Assembly (NCBI GenBank): GCA_015485495.1
Contig: WFTL01000050.1
Coordinates: 1-63,530 of the forward strand
Direction: 5' to 3'
Length of the DNA: 63,530 bases
From: Planctomycetaceae bacterium
GTDB lineage: Bacteria > Planctomycetota > Planctomycetia > Planctomycetales > Planctomycetaceae
A model generated the notes under the pieces. That model was given only the letters and a program-made list of their open reading frames with translations. It was not told where the DNA came from and made no database searches. Positions within the stretch are counted from its first letter, which is position 1; every line of letters begins with the position of its first letter. The position numbers and the translations under genes were made by a program. Below are positions 27,257 to 37,174 of the stretch, piece by piece.

Positions 27257-29734
27257 ATGATGTTCCGCGGCCCTGGCCTTCCGCCCGCAGCGGCTGTGGC
27301 CGCCGCCCTGGCCCTGGGAACTCTTGCCGGCGAGTTCCTGCCGACTGCTGAAGGCACGCTGCTGGCGGCTGCCTGGTCTCTGGCGGCACTGCTGTTCGTC
27401 TCGCTTTCCAGGCGCTTCCGAATGCACCGGCCGCACCGATCGCGGTGCCTGCTGCTGATGACGGTCGCCTGCCTGTCGGCTGTCCGCTGGCAGATCGATT
27501 CCCGTCAGATGGACTGTTCGCATCTGGCTCGTCTGGCGGAACGTGATGACACGGTCGTTCTGACGGTCGATGTGACGTCCGTGCCGTTCGCATTCCGTAG
27601 ACCGAACCCGGCCATCGGAGACGGTCGCCCGGACCAGACCTGGCAGACCCGATTCACGGCCTCCTGCCGATCCATGGAGCTGGCCGGCCGCTCAGTCCCT
27701 CTGAAAGGACGGCTCCGCGTCTTCGTGGATGGCCAGGCGGCTGCACGCTGCGGACGCGGCGACACCGTGCGCGTCATCGGGCGGCTGTCCCGACCGGAAC
27801 CTCCCGGAAATCCGGGTCAGTTCGATTTCGCCCGGTTTCTGAAACACCGCCGGGTGGCGGCCCTGCTGAGTGTCCGGCATCCGCAGGCCGTGTCGGTTCT
27901 GAAGGCGGCCGGCCCGCTCCATCCGGGCACCTGGCTGACCGCCCTCAGACGCAGCGCTCAGCAGGCTCTGATGTCCGCCGTGTCCGATGACAACCAGGCC
28001 ATCGCCATGGCTCTGCTGCTGGGCAGCCGCACGGAAGTCCGGCCGGAAATCCAGGATGTGTTCATCGGCAGCGGCACCATGCATCTGCTGGCCATTTCCG
28101 GCCTGCATCTGGGAATCCTGTGGCTCCTGCTGGTACGTATCGGACACGCTCTGCTGATCCCGTGGAATCCCCGGCTGATCCTCATCGCTCTGATCTGCAT
28201 CGCGTATGCCCTGCTGACGGACCTGCGCCCGTCGATTGTTCGAGCCACCGTGTTCACCCTCCTGTTCACACTGGCACAGATTTCCGTTCGGCAGGTCTCG
28301 CTGACAGCCGTCCTGTCTCTGACGGCATGTGTCATGCTGCTGGTTCGTCCCGGGCTCGTATTCGATACGGGGGCATGGCTGTCCTTTCTTTCCGTGATCG
28401 GACTGGTGTGCGCCGGCAGCGGCGGAGTGTTCCTTCCCGGAATCGGGCAGCCCACCCGCCGCGACGTGTCCTGGCAGCCGCTGACGCGATCTGAACGGAT
28501 GCGCGATGGTCTGGTTCGATCCGGACAGTGGTTCCTGTCCCGCTGCCATCCGATGCTGTGGATTCTGGCAGCGACCGTTCCCGTCACGGCCGCGGAGTTT
28601 CACGTGATTTCACCGGTGACACTCGTTGTGAACGTCCTTCTGATCACCTGGACCATGTTCACTCTGTGGACCGGATTCGCCGCCGTGCTGTTCGGCATGC
28701 TGCTTCCGGCGCTGCCCAATCCGGCCGGCGCAGTGTTTTCCGCCATGCTGACAGGACTGCGTGCCGGGGTTCAGGCGGCCGGCGGCCCGGGACCCGGACA
28801 TCTGTATCTTCCGGACCTGCCCGTCTGGTTCCTGCCGGCCTGGTACATCCTGCTGACAGCGGCCGTTTTGTTTCCCTCCTTTCGGCGACTCACCTGGACG
28901 GCACTGATCCTCCTGGTCTCCGTGCTGCTGCACACGGCCCGGACCGTTCCGGATTCTTCAGGACTCACCTGCACGATTCTGGATGTCGGCCACGGGAGCG
29001 CGGCTGTGGTCGAATTCCCGAACGGCCGGACTCTGCTGGTGGATGCCGGATCGATGCACCGGGGCGACCGCGCCGGCGAAATCATCTACCGTTATCTGTG
29101 GTCGCGGGGACGAAGAACCGTTTCATCCGTGCTCGTGTCCCACGACGACATCGATCACTTCAACGGTCTGCAGAAGGTTTTTTCCCGCTTTCCCGTCGGC
29201 GAACTGCTGCTGTCGCCTCATTTTCTGCAAAGCCGTTCGTCCGCCGCATCGGATCTGCGGCGGACTGCAGCGCGGTATCATGTTCCGATTCGCAGCATCG
29301 CGCATGGGGACATCTGCCGGATGGACGGCGTCCGCCTGGACATCCTGCAGGCCGAAGCGGTCTGGTCCGGTCCCGACCTGTCCGATAACGAAATGAGTCT
29401 GGTGGTGCTTCTGGAATTCGCGGGCCGCCGGATCTGTCTGCCAGGAGATCTCGAAGTCCGAGGGGCACAACAGCTGCTGCCGCGGCTGCCGCGTGTCGAT
29501 GTGCTGGTGAGCCCGCACCATGGTTCGCGACGCGCCAACACGCCCGAAACGGCCCGCGTCCTGCAGCCGCGGCACCTTGTGGTCAGTGCCCGCCGCACGG
29601 ACCACCCGGCGCACCTGCAGGACGTGTACACATCGGCTGCTGTGTACCGAACCAGTGACAGCGGAGCTGTTTCCGTGCAGATCGCTGCAGACGGCAGCCT
29701 GTCTGTGAGTCCGTTTCGGACGGATGCTCCCTGA
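27257..29734 (+). CDS. comEC: ComEC/Rec2 DNA-uptake channel
   Basis: Inner-membrane channel for single-stranded DNA during natural transformation. The 825 residues contain an N-terminal membrane/OB part (DUF4131-like, to ~190), the polytopic Competence domain (about 220-500, with IGSGTMHLLAISGLHLGILW), and a C-terminal metallo-beta-lactamase domain with ILDVGHGSAAVVEFPNGRTL, the metal motif SHDDIDHFNG, and VLVSPHHGSRRANTPE. It begins nine bases after nrdR, suggesting co-transcription. No comEA, comF or dprA is visible, so competence is not shown by the window alone. Confidence 0.93.
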   Translation: MMFRGPGLPPAAAVAAALALGTLAGEFLPTAEGTLLAAAWSLAALLFVSLSRRFRMHRPHRSRCLLLMTVACLSAVRWQIDSRQMDCSHLARLAERDDTVVLTVDVTSVPFAFRRPNPAIGDGRPDQTWQTRFTASCRSMELAGRSVPLKGRLRVFVDGQAAARCGRGDTVRVIGRLSRPEPPGNPGQFDFARFLKHRRVAALLSVRHPQAVSVLKAAGPLHPGTWLTALRRSAQQALMSAVSDDNQAIAMALLLGSRTEVRPEIQDVFIGSGTMHLLAISGLHLGILWLLLVRIGHALLIPWNPRLILIALICIAYALLTDLRPSIVRATVFTLLFTLAQISVRQVSLTAVLSLTACVMLLVRPGLVFDTGAWLSFLSVIGLVCAGSGGVFLPGIGQPTRRDVSWQPLTRSERMRDGLVRSGQWFLSRCHPMLWILAATVPVTAAEFHVISPVTLVVNVLLITWTMFTLWTGFAAVLFGMLLPALPNPAGAVFSAMLTGLRAGVQAAGGPGPGHLYLPDLPVWFLPAWYILLTAAVLFPSFRRLTWTALILLVSVLLHTARTVPDSSGLTCTILDVGHGSAAVVEFPNGRTLLVDAGSMHRGDRAGEIIYRYLWSRGRRTVSSVLVSHDDIDHFNGLQKVFSRFPVGELLLSPHFLQSRSSAASDLRRTAARYHVPIRSIAHGDICRMDGVRLDILQAEAVWSGPDLSDNEMSLVVLLEFAGRRICLPGDLEVRGAQQLLPRLPRVDVLVSPHHGSRRANTPETARVLQPRHLVVSARRTDHPAHLQDVYTSAAVYRTSDSGAVSVQIAADGSLSVSPFRTDAP

Positions 29735-29775
29735 ATGCCGCAGTCGGCCACGACGGATCCCGACGACCGAAACCG

Positions 29776-31185
29776 TCACGCAAGGATGTCATGCAGCACG
29801 CGGCCGTGGACATCGGTCAGGCGAAAATCCCGTCCGGCGTAGCGGTAAGTGAGTCGCTCGTGGTCCAGTCCCAGACAGTGCAGCATCGTGGCGTGCAGAT
29901 CATGGACACTGGTCGGATTTTCCACCGCGGCAAAACCGAAATCGTCCGTCGCTCCCCTGGTCGTCCCGCCGCGAACGCCCCCGCCGGCCAGCCAGACGGT
30001 GAACCCGTAGTGATTGTGATCGCGGCCGAATCCGGGCTCCCCGCTGCCGACCAGTTCCACCGTCGGAGTGCGGCCGAATTCCCCTCCCCACAGAACAAGC
30101 GTTTCATCGAACAGACCGCGCTGCTTCAGGTCGGTCAGCAGAGCCGCGATGGGCCCGTCGATTTCACCGGCCAGACGCGTCAGATTGCCGGGAATGTCCT
30201 GGTGCGTATCCCAGGGCTGTCCGGCTCCGTGCCACAACTGCACGTAGCGGACGCCCCGTTCGATCAGCCGTCGGGCGATCAGTGTCTGGCGTCCGTGAAC
30301 GGTCTCACCATACATCTGCTGAATGTGCAGCGGTTCGGAACGGGTGTCGAATGCTTCCGCCGCCGCATGCTGCATGCGGAATGCCAGTTCATAGGAATGA
30401 ATGCGGGCTTCCAGCCGGTCGTCCTGACGCGACGGACGATGTCGGTCGTTCCACCGCCGCAGCAGATTCAGCTGCCGCCGCTGGTCGGCTGTGGGCACAT
30501 CCGGATGTTCGATGTTTTCGATCAGGCGGCTGAGCTGAGTGTGCTGCGTGTCGATGTGCGTTCCCTGGCAGGCTCCCGGAAGAAAGGCCGCCTGCCAGTT
30601 TTCGGAATCCTTGACCGGCAGGCCACGCGGACACATGGCAATGAATCCCGGCAGATTCTGATTCTCCGTTCCCAGACCGTACAGAACCCAGGCTCCCGCA
30701 CTGGGACGCGGCTGCACGTCGTGACCGCAGTTCATGAGCATCAGTGAGGGTTCATGGTTGGGGACATGCGCGTACATCGAACGGATAACGGCCAGACTGT
30801 CTGCATGCTCAGCGGTGCGTGCAAACAGATCACTGACCGCCAGCCCGCATTCGCCGTACTGCCGAAATCGAAACGGCGACGGCATGGCGGTTCCCGTTCG
30901 CCGCTCCGTCGGGCGGCTGGTCGGGATGGATCGTCCGGCATACGTTTTCAAAGCCGGACGGTGGTCGAAGGTGTCCACATGAGACGGACCGCCGTTGAGA
31001 AAAAAATGAATCACATGCCGGGCCCGGCCGAAACTGTGGGGCGGTCTGGCCTGAAGCAGCGACTTCTGCGAGGCCGGCTGGTCCGCCATGAGCAGATCGG
31101 CCAGCCCCAGACTGCCAAGCCCCAGACCGCTGCGTGCCAGCAGCGTTCTGCGATCGTAACCCGGCAACAGCGTTCTGCACGACAT
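29776..31185 (-). CDS. DUF1501 family exported protein (second copy)
   Basis: Second DUF1501 paralog, 469 residues from ATG 31185. It starts with a leader containing RRTLLARSGLGLGSLGLADL, then the family blocks VIHFFLNGGPSHVDTFD, RGVRYVQLWHGAGQPWDTHQ and LWGGEFGRTPTVE. Unlike the copy at 4679-6043 it has no DUF1549/DUF1553 partner next to it. It converges with comEC with only 41 bp between the stops. The frame is open to 31392, but the leader fits the internal Met. The enzymatic role of the family is not established. Confidence 0.9.
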   Translation of the reverse strand: MSCRTLLPGYDRRTLLARSGLGLGSLGLADLLMADQPASQKSLLQARPPHSFGRARHVIHFFLNGGPSHVDTFDHRPALKTYAGRSIPTSRPTERRTGTAMPSPFRFRQYGECGLAVSDLFARTAEHADSLAVIRSMYAHVPNHEPSLMLMNCGHDVQPRPSAGAWVLYGLGTENQNLPGFIAMCPRGLPVKDSENWQAAFLPGACQGTHIDTQHTQLSRLIENIEHPDVPTADQRRQLNLLRRWNDRHRPSRQDDRLEARIHSYELAFRMQHAAAEAFDTRSEPLHIQQMYGETVHGRQTLIARRLIERGVRYVQLWHGAGQPWDTHQDIPGNLTRLAGEIDGPIAALLTDLKQRGLFDETLVLWGGEFGRTPTVELVGSGEPGFGRDHNHYGFTVWLAGGGVRGGTTRGATDDFGFAAVENPTSVHDLHATMLHCLGLDHERLTYRYAGRDFRLTDVHGRVLHDILA

Positions 31186-31506
31186 CGTCGGCACCCTCCT
31201 TCGCGGCGGCAACAGACAGCCCCGTGCCGACGGCTGCCGCCCGTTTGTTCCCTCATATCCTTGTATCCCGGATGCGTCCCTGCAAGCTGTCTGTCCCGAC
31301 AGCCGATGCATTCGGTCCGGCTGCCGGTGGCCACCACGCGCCGCCGTCCGGCTCAGACCGCCCCCGAAAACGCACTCGACAGGAACCTGCACTGCTCCGG
31401 AAAAAGCCTGCTCCGCATTCTGTCACGTTCCCGAACACCCCGATAAAATGCGGGCAGGGCAGTCCGGGCTCTCCCGAACGGCATTGCATCCAGACGGAAT
31501 ACCGCT
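31186..31506. other. divergent intergenic region
   Basis: A 321-bp gap between the second DUF1501 gene (-) and the protease fusion gene (+). A possible promoter for the latter at 31420-31449 is listed separately. Nothing else stands out. Confidence 0.45.
31420..31449 (+). promoter_or_regulatory. candidate promoter of the protease fusion gene
   Basis: CTGTCA (31420-31425, four of six to consensus) and TAAAAT (31444-31449, five of six) are separated by 18 bases and lie about 58 bases before the start at 31507. Confidence 0.3.
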
Positions 31507-33750
31507 GTGGCCGCACAACACGTTTCTTCCATCGTCTGTTCTGTCGGCTGCCGGCTGCTGATGATGGCGCTGATGTCCACCGCCGTCGCGGAGGAAGGGG
31601 CGTCAGAGGCCGTTTTTTCCGTGGAGGAACTTGCTGCCCGGATCCGCCCCTCCCTGGTCGTCATCGAATCGACCGGACGGACAGGGGCTTCGCGCGGAGA
31701 AGGGTCCGGTTTCGCCATCGCGGACGACCTGATCGCCACCGCGCGGCACGTGATCGGCGACGGACGCCGAGTGTCCGTACGTCTGCCGGACGGCCGCAGT
31801 CTGGACGTTCGATCGGTCTATGCCCAGACTCCGCATCTGGATCTGGCCGTTCTGAAAACAGCTCCTCATGGTCTGCCGGTCCTGCCGCTGTGTGAAACCC
31901 AGGCTGCTGCCGGTCGTTCCGTGATCGCCGCCGGGCACCCCCATGGTCTGCATTTCACGGTCGTTGACGGCATCGTGTCCGGACACCGCGAAATCGACGG
32001 TGTCCCCATGATCCAGTTGTCGATGGCCATCGAACCGGGCAACAGCGGCGGTCCCGTGATGGACCACACCGGCCAGGTCATCGGAATCGTCACTCTGAAG
32101 TCCGCCGTCACCAGCCGCATCGGGTTTGCGATTCCCTCCCGCCATCTGAAGGATCTGCTGGAATCTCCCAATCCGGTCTCCATGGACCGCTGGGTCACCA
32201 TCGGACGAATCAACCCTCTGCAATGGGAAATCCTCGGTGGCGGCCGCTGGACGCAGCGTGCCGGACGCATTCTGTCAGAAGCTGCCGGCAGCGGGTTTGG
32301 CGGACGGACTCTGTGCATCACCCGCGATATCCCGGACCGTCCCGTGGAGATTGTCGTTGATGTGCGTCTGGAAGATGAACGCGGCGCGGCAGGACTGGTG
32401 ATCCACAGTGACGGCGGCGATCGGCACTACGGATTCTATCCCAGTGCCGGACGGCTGCGGTTCACGCGCTTCGACGGACCGGACGTGCGTTCGTGGACCA
32501 TTCTTCACGATGCCCCCCACCCGGCCTGGCGATCGGGCGACTGGAACACCCTGCATGTCCGCATCGATGAACAGACGATCTCCTGCTTTGTCAACGGACA
32601 GGCCGTGTTCGAAACATCCGACACTGCTCTGCCGCCCGGACGTCCGGGTCTGGCATCGTTTCGCGGCACTCGAGCGCAGTTTCGCCGGTTCCGTGTCGGC
32701 CGATCTGTTGTTCCGGACGTTCCGGATGACACGGTCCGGCAGCAGGTGAACGCGATTCTGAACGACATCGATCTGCAGCGGCAGCCGGTCGAACACCGCG
32801 TCATCGCGGACCTCAGCCGCCTGCCGAACGACCCGGTCAGGATTCTCCACATCCAGGCCGCCGACATGGAACGGCAGGCTGACGGTCTGCGGCGGCTGGC
32901 CGACCAGGTCCATGCCGCCCGCATCCGGCATCTGCTGCTGAAGGAACTGACCGCAGGCGACGGCGTGCAGGGTTCCGACGTCCTGCTGAAGTCTGCACTG
33001 CTTGTCGCCCGGCTGGATAATCCCGATGTTCGGGTGGAGGACTATGTCGATCTGGTCGGCCGCATGGTGGACGACATCCGGTCGGACCTGCCCCCGAACG
33101 CCACGGAACGCCGACGGCTGGCGGCCGTGGACCACTGGCTGTTCGAAAAAAACGGATTCCGGGGCAGCCGGCAGCAGTATCACGCCCGATCCAACAGCTA
33201 CCTCAATGAAGTCATCGACGATCGGGAAGGCCTGCCGATTACGCTGAGTGTGCTTTATCTGGAACTGACGCGTCGGCTGAACCTGAACACTCAGGGAATC
33301 GGTCTGCCCGGACACTTCATCGTCCGATTCGAACCGACGGAAGCCGATCAGCCGGCCGAATGGATCGACGTGTTCGATCGAGCCCGCCGCCTGACGGATG
33401 CGGACATCGAGAAACGACTGCGGCAGCAGGGATGGGAACCGGAACCCCGGTTCATGGAGCCGCAGCAGCCGCGTCAGATCATTGTCCGGATGCTGCGCAA
33501 CCTGCTGCGGACAGCCGAAGACGAGCGGGATGACCGGCAGGTTCTGAAGTATCTGGAAGTGCTGGTCCGGCTGGAAGAAGACGATGCGGAGCTGCGGGCC
33601 AAACGGCTGGAAATCCGGGCTCGAACTGGCCGTGCAGCGGCTGCTCTGGAAGACGTCCGCTGGTTTCTCGAGCACCGTCCTCCCGGCGTCCGGCTGGAAG
33701 CACTCCGCCGCCTGCAGCAGCAGCTCGAACAGCAGGCGTCCACTCCCTGA
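31507..33750 (+). CDS. secreted trypsin-like protease fused to a lectin-fold domain and a SirB1 domain
   Basis: A 747-residue three-part protein. After a hydrophobic leader (about 8-28), residues 40-215 are an S1C/HtrA-type serine protease with an intact triad: His81 (TARHVIG), Asp112 (HLDLAVLK) and Ser180 (EPGNSGGPV). No PDZ domain follows. Residues ~225-400 resemble the DUF1080/concanavalin-like fold of planctomycete secreted proteins (WEILGGGRW, WNTLHVRIDEQTISCFVNGQ). Residues ~500-625 match the SirB1 N-terminal transglutaminase-like domain (YHARSNSYLNEVIDDREGLP, GLPGHFIVRFE), and the C-terminal ~100 are TPR-like helices. SirB1 domains are normally cytoplasmic, so the combination is unusual. 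Function is unknown. Confidence 0.82.
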   Translation: MAAQHVSSIVCSVGCRLLMMALMSTAVAEEGASEAVFSVEELAARIRPSLVVIESTGRTGASRGEGSGFAIADDLIATARHVIGDGRRVSVRLPDGRSLDVRSVYAQTPHLDLAVLKTAPHGLPVLPLCETQAAAGRSVIAAGHPHGLHFTVVDGIVSGHREIDGVPMIQLSMAIEPGNSGGPVMDHTGQVIGIVTLKSAVTSRIGFAIPSRHLKDLLESPNPVSMDRWVTIGRINPLQWEILGGGRWTQRAGRILSEAAGSGFGGRTLCITRDIPDRPVEIVVDVRLEDERGAAGLVIHSDGGDRHYGFYPSAGRLRFTRFDGPDVRSWTILHDAPHPAWRSGDWNTLHVRIDEQTISCFVNGQAVFETSDTALPPGRPGLASFRGTRAQFRRFRVGRSVVPDVPDDTVRQQVNAILNDIDLQRQPVEHRVIADLSRLPNDPVRILHIQAADMERQADGLRRLADQVHAARIRHLLLKELTAGDGVQGSDVLLKSALLVARLDNPDVRVEDYVDLVGRMVDDIRSDLPPNATERRRLAAVDHWLFEKNGFRGSRQQYHARSNSYLNEVIDDREGLPITLSVLYLELTRRLNLNTQGIGLPGHFIVRFEPTEADQPAEWIDVFDRARRLTDADIEKRLRQQGWEPEPRFMEPQQPRQIIVRMLRNLLRTAEDERDDRQVLKYLEVLVRLEEDDAELRAKRLEIRARTGRAAAALEDVRWFLEHRPPGVRLEALRRLQQQLEQQASTP

Positions 33751-33865
33751 CCGTCCTGTCGGAATCGGATCGTCCCCGGGCTGCCGGACCGGCTGACCGA
33801 TTCATGATGCCATAACGGTTCGCGGGTCTGGTCCGCTTCCGTCCGCTCTTCGGACTGGGACAGCT

Positions 33866-35029
33866 TCAAAACGGCAGACTGACCTGTTCCGTGGTGTCCT
33901 TCGAGTGCATGGCGTGCCACACGTCGGTGCTGATATTTTCACTGACAAAATGTGCCGACCCGTCCAGCATGAGGACCTGAACACCTCCGGGATGCCGGCT
34001 TCTGGCCGTGGCCTGATGATTGGCCGGAATGATGTTCGATGAACACGGCATCCCCAGCTGAAGCAGACCGTCGGCACCGAATTCGGCCGTCAGTTCACCG
34101 CAGGACACGATGTCATCCGCCGATGGAGACAGGCTGTTGATCGGACCGTCATTGCCCAGATCGTATTTTCCGTGTCGGACAGTGATACTGGCCCCCGCCA
34201 TCCCCAGTGCCCAGGTGCCGCGTGGATCCAGCGGTGAAATACCCGCCCGAATCTCGTCGATCGCCACCATGTTCGACGTGCCGCCGCGAAACTGCCGCAG
34301 GTGAAACGACACATTGACGCCTCCGATCCCGCTGCCCCAGACCCACATCACTTCATTGAGAAAGTCGTCCGAATCGGTCTGGAAGCCGTCTTCACAGACC
34401 GGATCGAATGAGAAACAGGCGTTGTTTGGGCCGAAATTGAACGCATAGTTTCCCCGTGCGTAGAAGAAGCCCGGATTTCCCGCCTGCAGTCCGCGATCGT
34501 AGGGGCGGTCGTTCAGAGAATCTGACGGACACAGCAGAACGGCCAGCTTCGTGTTCCGCACCTGGGCATTGGCCGGATCGTTCACCGGCAGGAACGGGTC
34601 ATAGGCGGAAGCCAGAACCGACTGGTCCAGATGCGGCAGCAGCATGAGCGCCCAGTTCGCATGAACACGATCCGGTTCCGATCCTGGCGCAACTCCGGTC
34701 GCCACGCGGTCGATCGTACCCACCGGCAGCAGATCGAGCCCCAGGGGTTCCCCCGGCGGACCGCTCCAGATCACTGCTGGAGGCAGCACCGAATGCGAAT
34801 CGTGGTAATGATGCAGGGCCAGTCCGATCTGCCGGAGCCTCGACAGGCACTGCGTGCGGCGGCCGGATTCCCGCACGTGCTGAACGGCCGGAAGCAGAAT
34901 CGCCAGAAGAATGCCGATCACAGCGATGGTCACCAGCACTTCGATGACCGTGAACCCCGGACGACGATGAATCGCCGCGACTGTTCCGCTCTCCGAACAC
35001 GCCGATGGTTTCGCCTTCACTGTCGGCAT
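33866..35029 (-). CDS. DUF1559 domain prepilin-like protein (second copy)
   Basis: A 387-residue DUF1559 protein. The prepilin motif [20 protein letters not shown] comes at about residue 25, followed by the [20 protein letters not shown] segment. The C-terminal H-x9-DG motif is [12 protein letters not shown]. The DNA starts only three bases after the stop of the preceding minus-strand gene (35033-36187), so the two are almost certainly one transcription unit. The exact role of the family, pilus, fibre or surface structure, is unknown. Confidence 0.88.
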   Translation of the reverse strand: MPTVKAKPSACSESGTVAAIHRRPGFTVIEVLVTIAVIGILLAILLPAVQHVRESGRRTQCLSRLRQIGLALHHYHDSHSVLPPAVIWSGPPGEPLGLDLLPVGTIDRVATGVAPGSEPDRVHANWALMLLPHLDQSVLASAYDPFLPVNDPANAQVRNTKLAVLLCPSDSLNDRPYDRGLQAGNPGFFYARGNYAFNFGPNNACFSFDPVCEDGFQTDSDDFLNEVMWVWGSGIGGVNVSFHLRQFRGGTSNMVAIDEIRAGISPLDPRGTWALGMAGASITVRHGKYDLGNDGPINSLSPSADDIVSCGELTAEFGADGLLQLGMPCSSNIIPANHQATARSRHPGGVQVLMLDGSAHFVSENISTDVWHAMHSKDTTEQVSLPF

Positions 35030-35032
35030 CCC

Positions 35033-36187
35033 TCAGAATCGTCGCTTCCGAATCGTCCAGGCGGCTGCCCCCAGCAGAATCAGACCGTTGACTATCAGCA
35101 GAGGCCGCCACCGGAAACCGGGAGACGCCGGTGGCGTGACCTGAACTTTCCGGCCCAGCAGAGCATCAACGTCGAACACGTCCGCAGAAGCAGGACCCGG
35201 AATGATCTCCTGGACCGTGAATCTGTCTGACTGCACCAGTTGAACGCTGTTCAGATCCGCAACGTCCGCCCGGTAACTCTCCTTCGTGCAGCTCTTCAAA
35301 AGAGGAAACGATCCGTAGTCCCCGGAATATTCGCACTGGATTACGTGTCTTCCGGCAGCCGGCGTCTCCGGGGCAACACCCTCATATTCATAAGATTTCA
35401 GCGCCCAGTGACGATTTCGATAAAACTCAGTGCGGATGACGACGCTGGGGTTCCGTACGGGAGCAGGACGATTCGTGATGGTCACGATTTCTCCCTCGTC
35501 CGGATCAACTGCCACGCGCACCGACTCTATGCGGGCGTCCTTCATATTTGGATGTCTGGGCAGATTGAGAATCAGCCTGGGAGCAAGGGAAAATCCGAAG
35601 TGGTCGGCGAATGCCACGTCATGACGAGAATAGTGGCAGAATCCGTACTTCGCCAGTTCGAGCCGGATCGTCTGTCCCGTGATGATCCGCTGACCCGTCG
35701 CGGAATCGATTTCGATCACATACTGCCTCTCAGGAGTCAGAAGTCCGATGATTTCTTTCCGAGGTTTCCCGCCGTCGACATCCCCTGTGTTTTCCTCACC
35801 GAACCTGCCCAGGGACGTGACATCGAGTCGAAAACAGCCTTCTCCGAAGTTGCCGTAGTACGTCATTTCTGAGACTGCAGATCCGGCACCCGAATACCAT
35901 TCCTCGACGCGTCCGGTCATCTGCAGGTTCGAATAGAATTCCTGGAGCTTCGGCCATTCCGACCAGTACTCCAGAATCAGTGCGGCCTCTTCGTCCGACA
36001 GGTGAGCGAACATGTCCCGTGACGGCGGACCGGTCATGTCGGCCGCATCGAGCGCTTCTTCCGGTCCCTGCAGACAGTTGCAGGCTTCTCCCTTCCCGGC
36101 ATACAGAGACCGCATCCCCGCCAGAACAGCACACAGCACCACGAACACCCTGACAGCTGTCGCGTCGGAAACAGATGCCGGCATCAC
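35033..36187 (-). CDS. unrecognised exported protein with C-terminal membrane anchor
   Basis: Not recognised. The 384 residues begin with a signal peptide (VRVFVVLCAVLAGMRSLYA) followed by a short Cys pair (EACNCLQG). The central part is beta-rich, in the style of LolA/outer-membrane-lipoprotein-sorting folds (WYSGAGSAVSEMTYYGNFGE, REIIGLL-like strands). The end carries one transmembrane helix (PLLIVNGLILLGAAAWTI) with a basic RKRRF tail. It is directly upstream of, and three bases from, a DUF1559 gene, and 105 bp downstream of the receiver-ATPase cluster on the same strand. Being membrane-anchored and exported, it could handle the prepilin-like product; that is inference. Confidence 0.65.
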   Translation of the reverse strand: MMPASVSDATAVRVFVVLCAVLAGMRSLYAGKGEACNCLQGPEEALDAADMTGPPSRDMFAHLSDEEAALILEYWSEWPKLQEFYSNLQMTGRVEEWYSGAGSAVSEMTYYGNFGEGCFRLDVTSLGRFGEENTGDVDGGKPRKEIIGLLTPERQYVIEIDSATGQRIITGQTIRLELAKYGFCHYSRHDVAFADHFGFSLAPRLILNLPRHPNMKDARIESVRVAVDPDEGEIVTITNRPAPVRNPSVVIRTEFYRNRHWALKSYEYEGVAPETPAAGRHVIQCEYSGDYGSFPLLKSCTKESYRADVADLNSVQLVQSDRFTVQEIIPGPASADVFDVDALLGRKVQVTPPASPGFRWRPLLIVNGLILLGAAAWTIRKRRF

Positions 36188-36292
36188 ATGCCCCCTGTGC
36201 GTCGTCGTTCGTCAGCATCGCACGAAACGATGGCTTCTTTCGACCGGAAACGGTTCCTGTTGCTGCCTGACGGCTTCCACCGGGCGTCCGGT

Positions 36293-37174
36293 TCAGGATG
36301 CCCGGCGGCGGATGAGGGTCACCTGGTTGCCGATGTCGTTGAAAGACACGTCATCCATGATCGTGTACATCAGCGGCAGGCCGCGTCCGCCTTCGGTGTC
36401 CAGAGTCATCACATTCGGATCGATGCGGGATGTATCAAAGCCGGCTCCTTCGTCGCTGACGACAAAGCGGGCCTCGCTGCGTGTGATGTCGGCGGTCAGC
36501 GTGATGCGGCGGTCGCACCAGGGTTTCTGATTCCATCGTTGCCGAAACAGGGCCATGCGGGCCTCTTCGCCGCCGTTGGGCAGATCCCGGGACGCTTCCA
36601 TGTTGCCGTGGAACAGCGCATTGGACAGCGCGGCCTCCAGAGCCAGACTCACACGGATGCGTTCGTTTTCATCCTGCAGGGGCAGACAGCGCAGCATCCG
36701 CTGCATCTGGCAGACCACCGATGTGACCTGTGCCGGATCGTTGGTCAGAGTGAACCGGCAGCTGCAGTAATCCATGCGGTGCATCAGTTGAGGCGAAATC
36801 GGCACATCGGATGCCGCCTCAATGACCCGCTTCACCGTTCTGGCGAGATCTTCGGCGATGCGCCGTTTGGGAACATAACTGGTCGCTCCGGCCTTCATGG
36901 CCTCCGCCGCGATGCGCCCGCTGCCCTGGGCGGTCAGCAGGACGACAGGAATCATGGGATATTCGTTCCGGATGGCCTGCAGCAGTTCCAGACCATTCAT
37001 GCCGGGCATCTGCAGATCGGTCAGCACCAGATCCGGACGTCGGGCATCGATGTAATCCAGCGCCGCTTCGCCGTTGTCCGCCTCCTGCACCTGGCAGTCC
37101 AGTTCCCGTCTGAGCAGACCGCTGATGAGCGTTCTGTCGGTATCGGCGTCGTCAACAAGAATGATACGACTCAT
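36293..37174 (-). CDS. response regulator with RsbW-type ATPase output (copy 1)
   Basis: A 293-residue protein joining a receiver domain (1-120) to a HATPase_c_2-type domain (about 135-290). Receiver residues are intact: Asp8-Asp9, phospho-acceptor Asp53 (LVLTDLQMPGMNG), Thr81 and Lys103. The ATPase shows an N box (LALEAALSNALFHGNME), G1 DEGAGFD and G2 GGRGLPLM. There is no histidine dimerisation domain between them, so it is not a hybrid histidine kinase. Such domains in RsbW/SpoIIAB act as serine kinases and anti-sigma factors. Its ATG overlaps the HPt gene stop by four bases (ATGA). Two paralogs lie upstream. Confidence 0.87.
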   Translation of the reverse strand: MSRIILVDDADTDRTLISGLLRRELDCQVQEADNGEAALDYIDARRPDLVLTDLQMPGMNGLELLQAIRNEYPMIPVVLLTAQGSGRIAAEAMKAGATSYVPKRRIAEDLARTVKRVIEAASDVPISPQLMHRMDYCSCRFTLTNDPAQVTSVVCQMQRMLRCLPLQDENERIRVSLALEAALSNALFHGNMEASRDLPNGGEEARMALFRQRWNQKPWCDRRITLTADITRSEARFVVSDEGAGFDTSRIDPNVMTLDTEGGRGLPLMYTIMDDVSFNDIGNQVTLIRRRAS

